Source: Halomonas eurihalina (GTDB lineage Bacteria; Pseudomonadota; Gammaproteobacteria; Pseudomonadales; Halomonadaceae). From it: DNA of 64,000 bases. A program made the translations under genes and the position numbers. A model generated the notes under the pieces. The model did no database searches, had not been told where the DNA came from, and worked only from the letters and a program-made list of their open reading frames with translations. Positions 62,999 through 64,000 of this stretch are shown here, in pieces. Location of the stretch: the NCBI RefSeq assembly GCF_008274785.1, contig NZ_VTPU01000010.1:101316-165315 (forward strand), written 5' to 3'. Every line of letters begins with the position of its first letter. Position 1 is the stretch's first letter.

Positions 62999-63766
62999 CT
63001 ACCGAAACCGAGGGGGGCGCTTCTCGCGAAACGCCAGGCGCGCTTCCCGCGCGTCTACTGAGTCGAGAAGCCGATTGAATGTTGCCAACTCATGCTCGAC
63101 GCATTCCCTGAGCTCAGTACGATGCGTGCGCAGCAGCCTTCTCGTCTGCCAGACCGCCTCGCTTGGCTGTGCCGCCAGATGTCTGGCACGCGCCCGAACC
63201 TGTGACATAAGCGCCACTGTATCGAATACCTCGCCGACCAGGCCGAACCGTTCCGCTTGGTGGGCCTCGAACCAGTCTCCCATCAAGAGAAGCTCCGTCG
63301 CACGATGAAAGCCCATCAATCGAGGCAACAAGAGACTCGATCCTGCCTCCGGCACCAACCCAAGGTTCACGAAAGGTAACCGAAAGCGGGCGCAATCCGC
63401 TGAATAGACTAAATCACAGTGCAAAAGCAACGTGACACCAATGCCGACGGCAACGCCATTGACTGCCGCCACAATGGGTTTCTCGCAGTCGATAAGCGCC
63501 TCGATGAAGGCCCGTGCAGGAGCGGTATCGCGGTCTTTGGCCGATGTCTCAAAGCCATCGATATCGCTGCCCGCGGTAAAGGCCTCCCCTGCTCCGGTGA
63601 GCAGCACGACCCGCACTTCCTGATCCTGGCTGGCAAACTGCAGTTGACAGGCCAGCTCGGTGTACATGTCGGCTGACAGCGCGTTGCGCCGCTCTGGTCG
63701 ATTGAGCGTCAACTCCAGGACACCTTCGCTCAACTGTGCCTGCACATATGGTGGTATCTCCCCCAT
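62999..63766 (-). CDS. enoyl-CoA hydratase/isomerase (crotonase family)
   Basis: The 255-residue crotonase-fold protein has LTLNRPERRNALSADMY, the oxyanion-hole segment GEAFTAGSDIDGFE, AAVNGVAVGIGVTLLLHCD and the catalytic Glu in FVNLGLVPEAGSSLLLPRL. It acts on an enoyl- or related acyl-CoA; the single clear Glu suggests isomerase- or hydratase-like chemistry. AGGAG eight bases upstream supports ATG 63766. It lies 20 bp downstream of the ETF-QO gene on the same strand. Confidence 0.92.
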   Translation of the reverse strand: MGEIPPYVQAQLSEGVLELTLNRPERRNALSADMYTELACQLQFASQDQEVRVVLLTGAGEAFTAGSDIDGFETSAKDRDTAPARAFIEALIDCEKPIVAAVNGVAVGIGVTLLLHCDLVYSADCARFRLPFVNLGLVPEAGSSLLLPRLMGFHRATELLLMGDWFEAHQAERFGLVGEVFDTVALMSQVRARARHLAAQPSEAVWQTRRLLRTHRTELRECVEHELATFNRLLDSVDAREARLAFREKRPPRFR

Positions 63767-63786
63767 GAGACTCACTCCTGGCCGTC

Positions 63787-64000
63787 TTACATGTTCGGAT
63801 AATTGGGACCGCCGCCGCCTTCCGGTGCCACCCAGGTGATGTTCTGGGCCGGGTCCTTGATGTCGCAGGTCTTGCAGTGCACGCAGTTCTGGAAGTTGAT
63901 CTGGAACTGCGGCTTGCCGTCGTCGTCGTCGCCTTCGACCACCTCGTAGACACCCGCCGGGCAGTAGCGGCTTGCCGGCTCGGCGTATTCGGGCAGGTTG
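63787..64000 (-). CDS. electron transfer flavoprotein-ubiquinone oxidoreductase (partial, C-terminal end)
   Basis: The frame enters from the right edge and covers the last 70 residues. It includes [10 protein letters not shown] and the 4Fe-4S segment [13 protein letters not shown] followed by [10 protein letters not shown], which is almost the same as the C-terminus of mitochondrial ETF-QO. This enzyme passes electrons from acyl-CoA dehydrogenases via ETF to quinone at the inner membrane. The start is outside the window. Confidence 0.95.
   Translation of the reverse strand, partial: NLPEYAEPASRYCPAGVYEVVEGDDDDGKPQFQINFQNCVHCKTCDIKDPAQNITWVAPEGGGGPNYPNM

Overview
The window looks like a chromosomal segment of a halophilic gammaproteobacterium of the Halomonas/Chromohalobacter type. 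The GC content is high. The gyrA-serC-pheA-tyrA/aroA-cmk-rpsA backbone and the tyrA-aroA fusion are of Pseudomonas/Oceanospirillales type. There is an MvaT-type H-NS-like protein, and a carnitine-to-glycine-betaine gene set with a BCCT transporter. The genus is inferred from gene content and protein resemblance only; no database was searched.

Layout. 0-2 kb: the end of a Tus-family replication-terminator protein, a small MvaT-like protein without a DNA-binding domain, and mvaT with a clear promoter and terminator. 2.3-12.3 kb: the minus-strand aromatic/serine/gyrase block (gyrA, serC, pheA, tyrA-aroA, cmk, rpsA). 12.5-22.3 kb: housekeeping genes (fadM-like, rdgC, an acyltransferase, a CDF metal exporter, thiI, metG, an orphan RnfB-like ferredoxin, nth). 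22.3-25.4 kb: a minus-strand trio of cstA, a small protein ending in Cys-Cys, and an ArsA-type ATPase. 26.4-31.7 kb: a coupled signalling operon (single-domain response regulator, membrane sensor fused to a DnaQ-like exonuclease, tiny membrane protein, solute-symporter/histidine-kinase hybrid). 31.8-36 kb: hlyU-like, argG, rnt, grxD, argF. 36.2-47 kb: carnitine and gamma-butyrobetaine catabolism (cdhC-cdhA-cdhB, BCCT transporter, ester hydrolase, caiX, two GlxA/CdhR-type regulators, gamma-butyrobetaine hydroxylase) with a class C beta-lactamase in the middle. 47-64 kb: an accessory catabolic region with an aldehyde dehydrogenase/iron-alcohol dehydrogenase fusion, a 743-residue protein I do not recognise, a CoA-thioester gene set (APH-type kinase, two SDRs, MaoC hydratase, histidine phosphatase, feruloyl-CoA-synthase-like ligase), a TRAP transporter, an IclR regulator, an enoyl-CoA hydratase and the end of ETF-ubiquinone oxidoreductase.

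How genes work together. Gamma-butyrobetaine is hydroxylated to carnitine. CdhA oxidises carnitine to dehydrocarnitine, CdhC cleaves that with acetyl-CoA, and CdhB releases glycine betaine, which a halophile can use as an osmolyte as well as a nutrient. The 52-64 kb genes look like import, CoA activation and beta-oxidation-like processing of an unidentified organic acid, with electrons passed through ETF-QO.

Most unusual items: two copies of a small inverted-repeat element flanked by TA, one carrying several hairpins with GGA loops; the exonuclease fused to a degenerate sensor; the truncated MvaT-like protein beside mvaT; the non-AdhE ALDH/Fe-ADH fusion divergent from an unknown 743-residue protein across a shared inverted repeat; the CstA/Cys-Cys/ArsA trio; and seven tandem copies of a 7-bp unit upstream of pheA.
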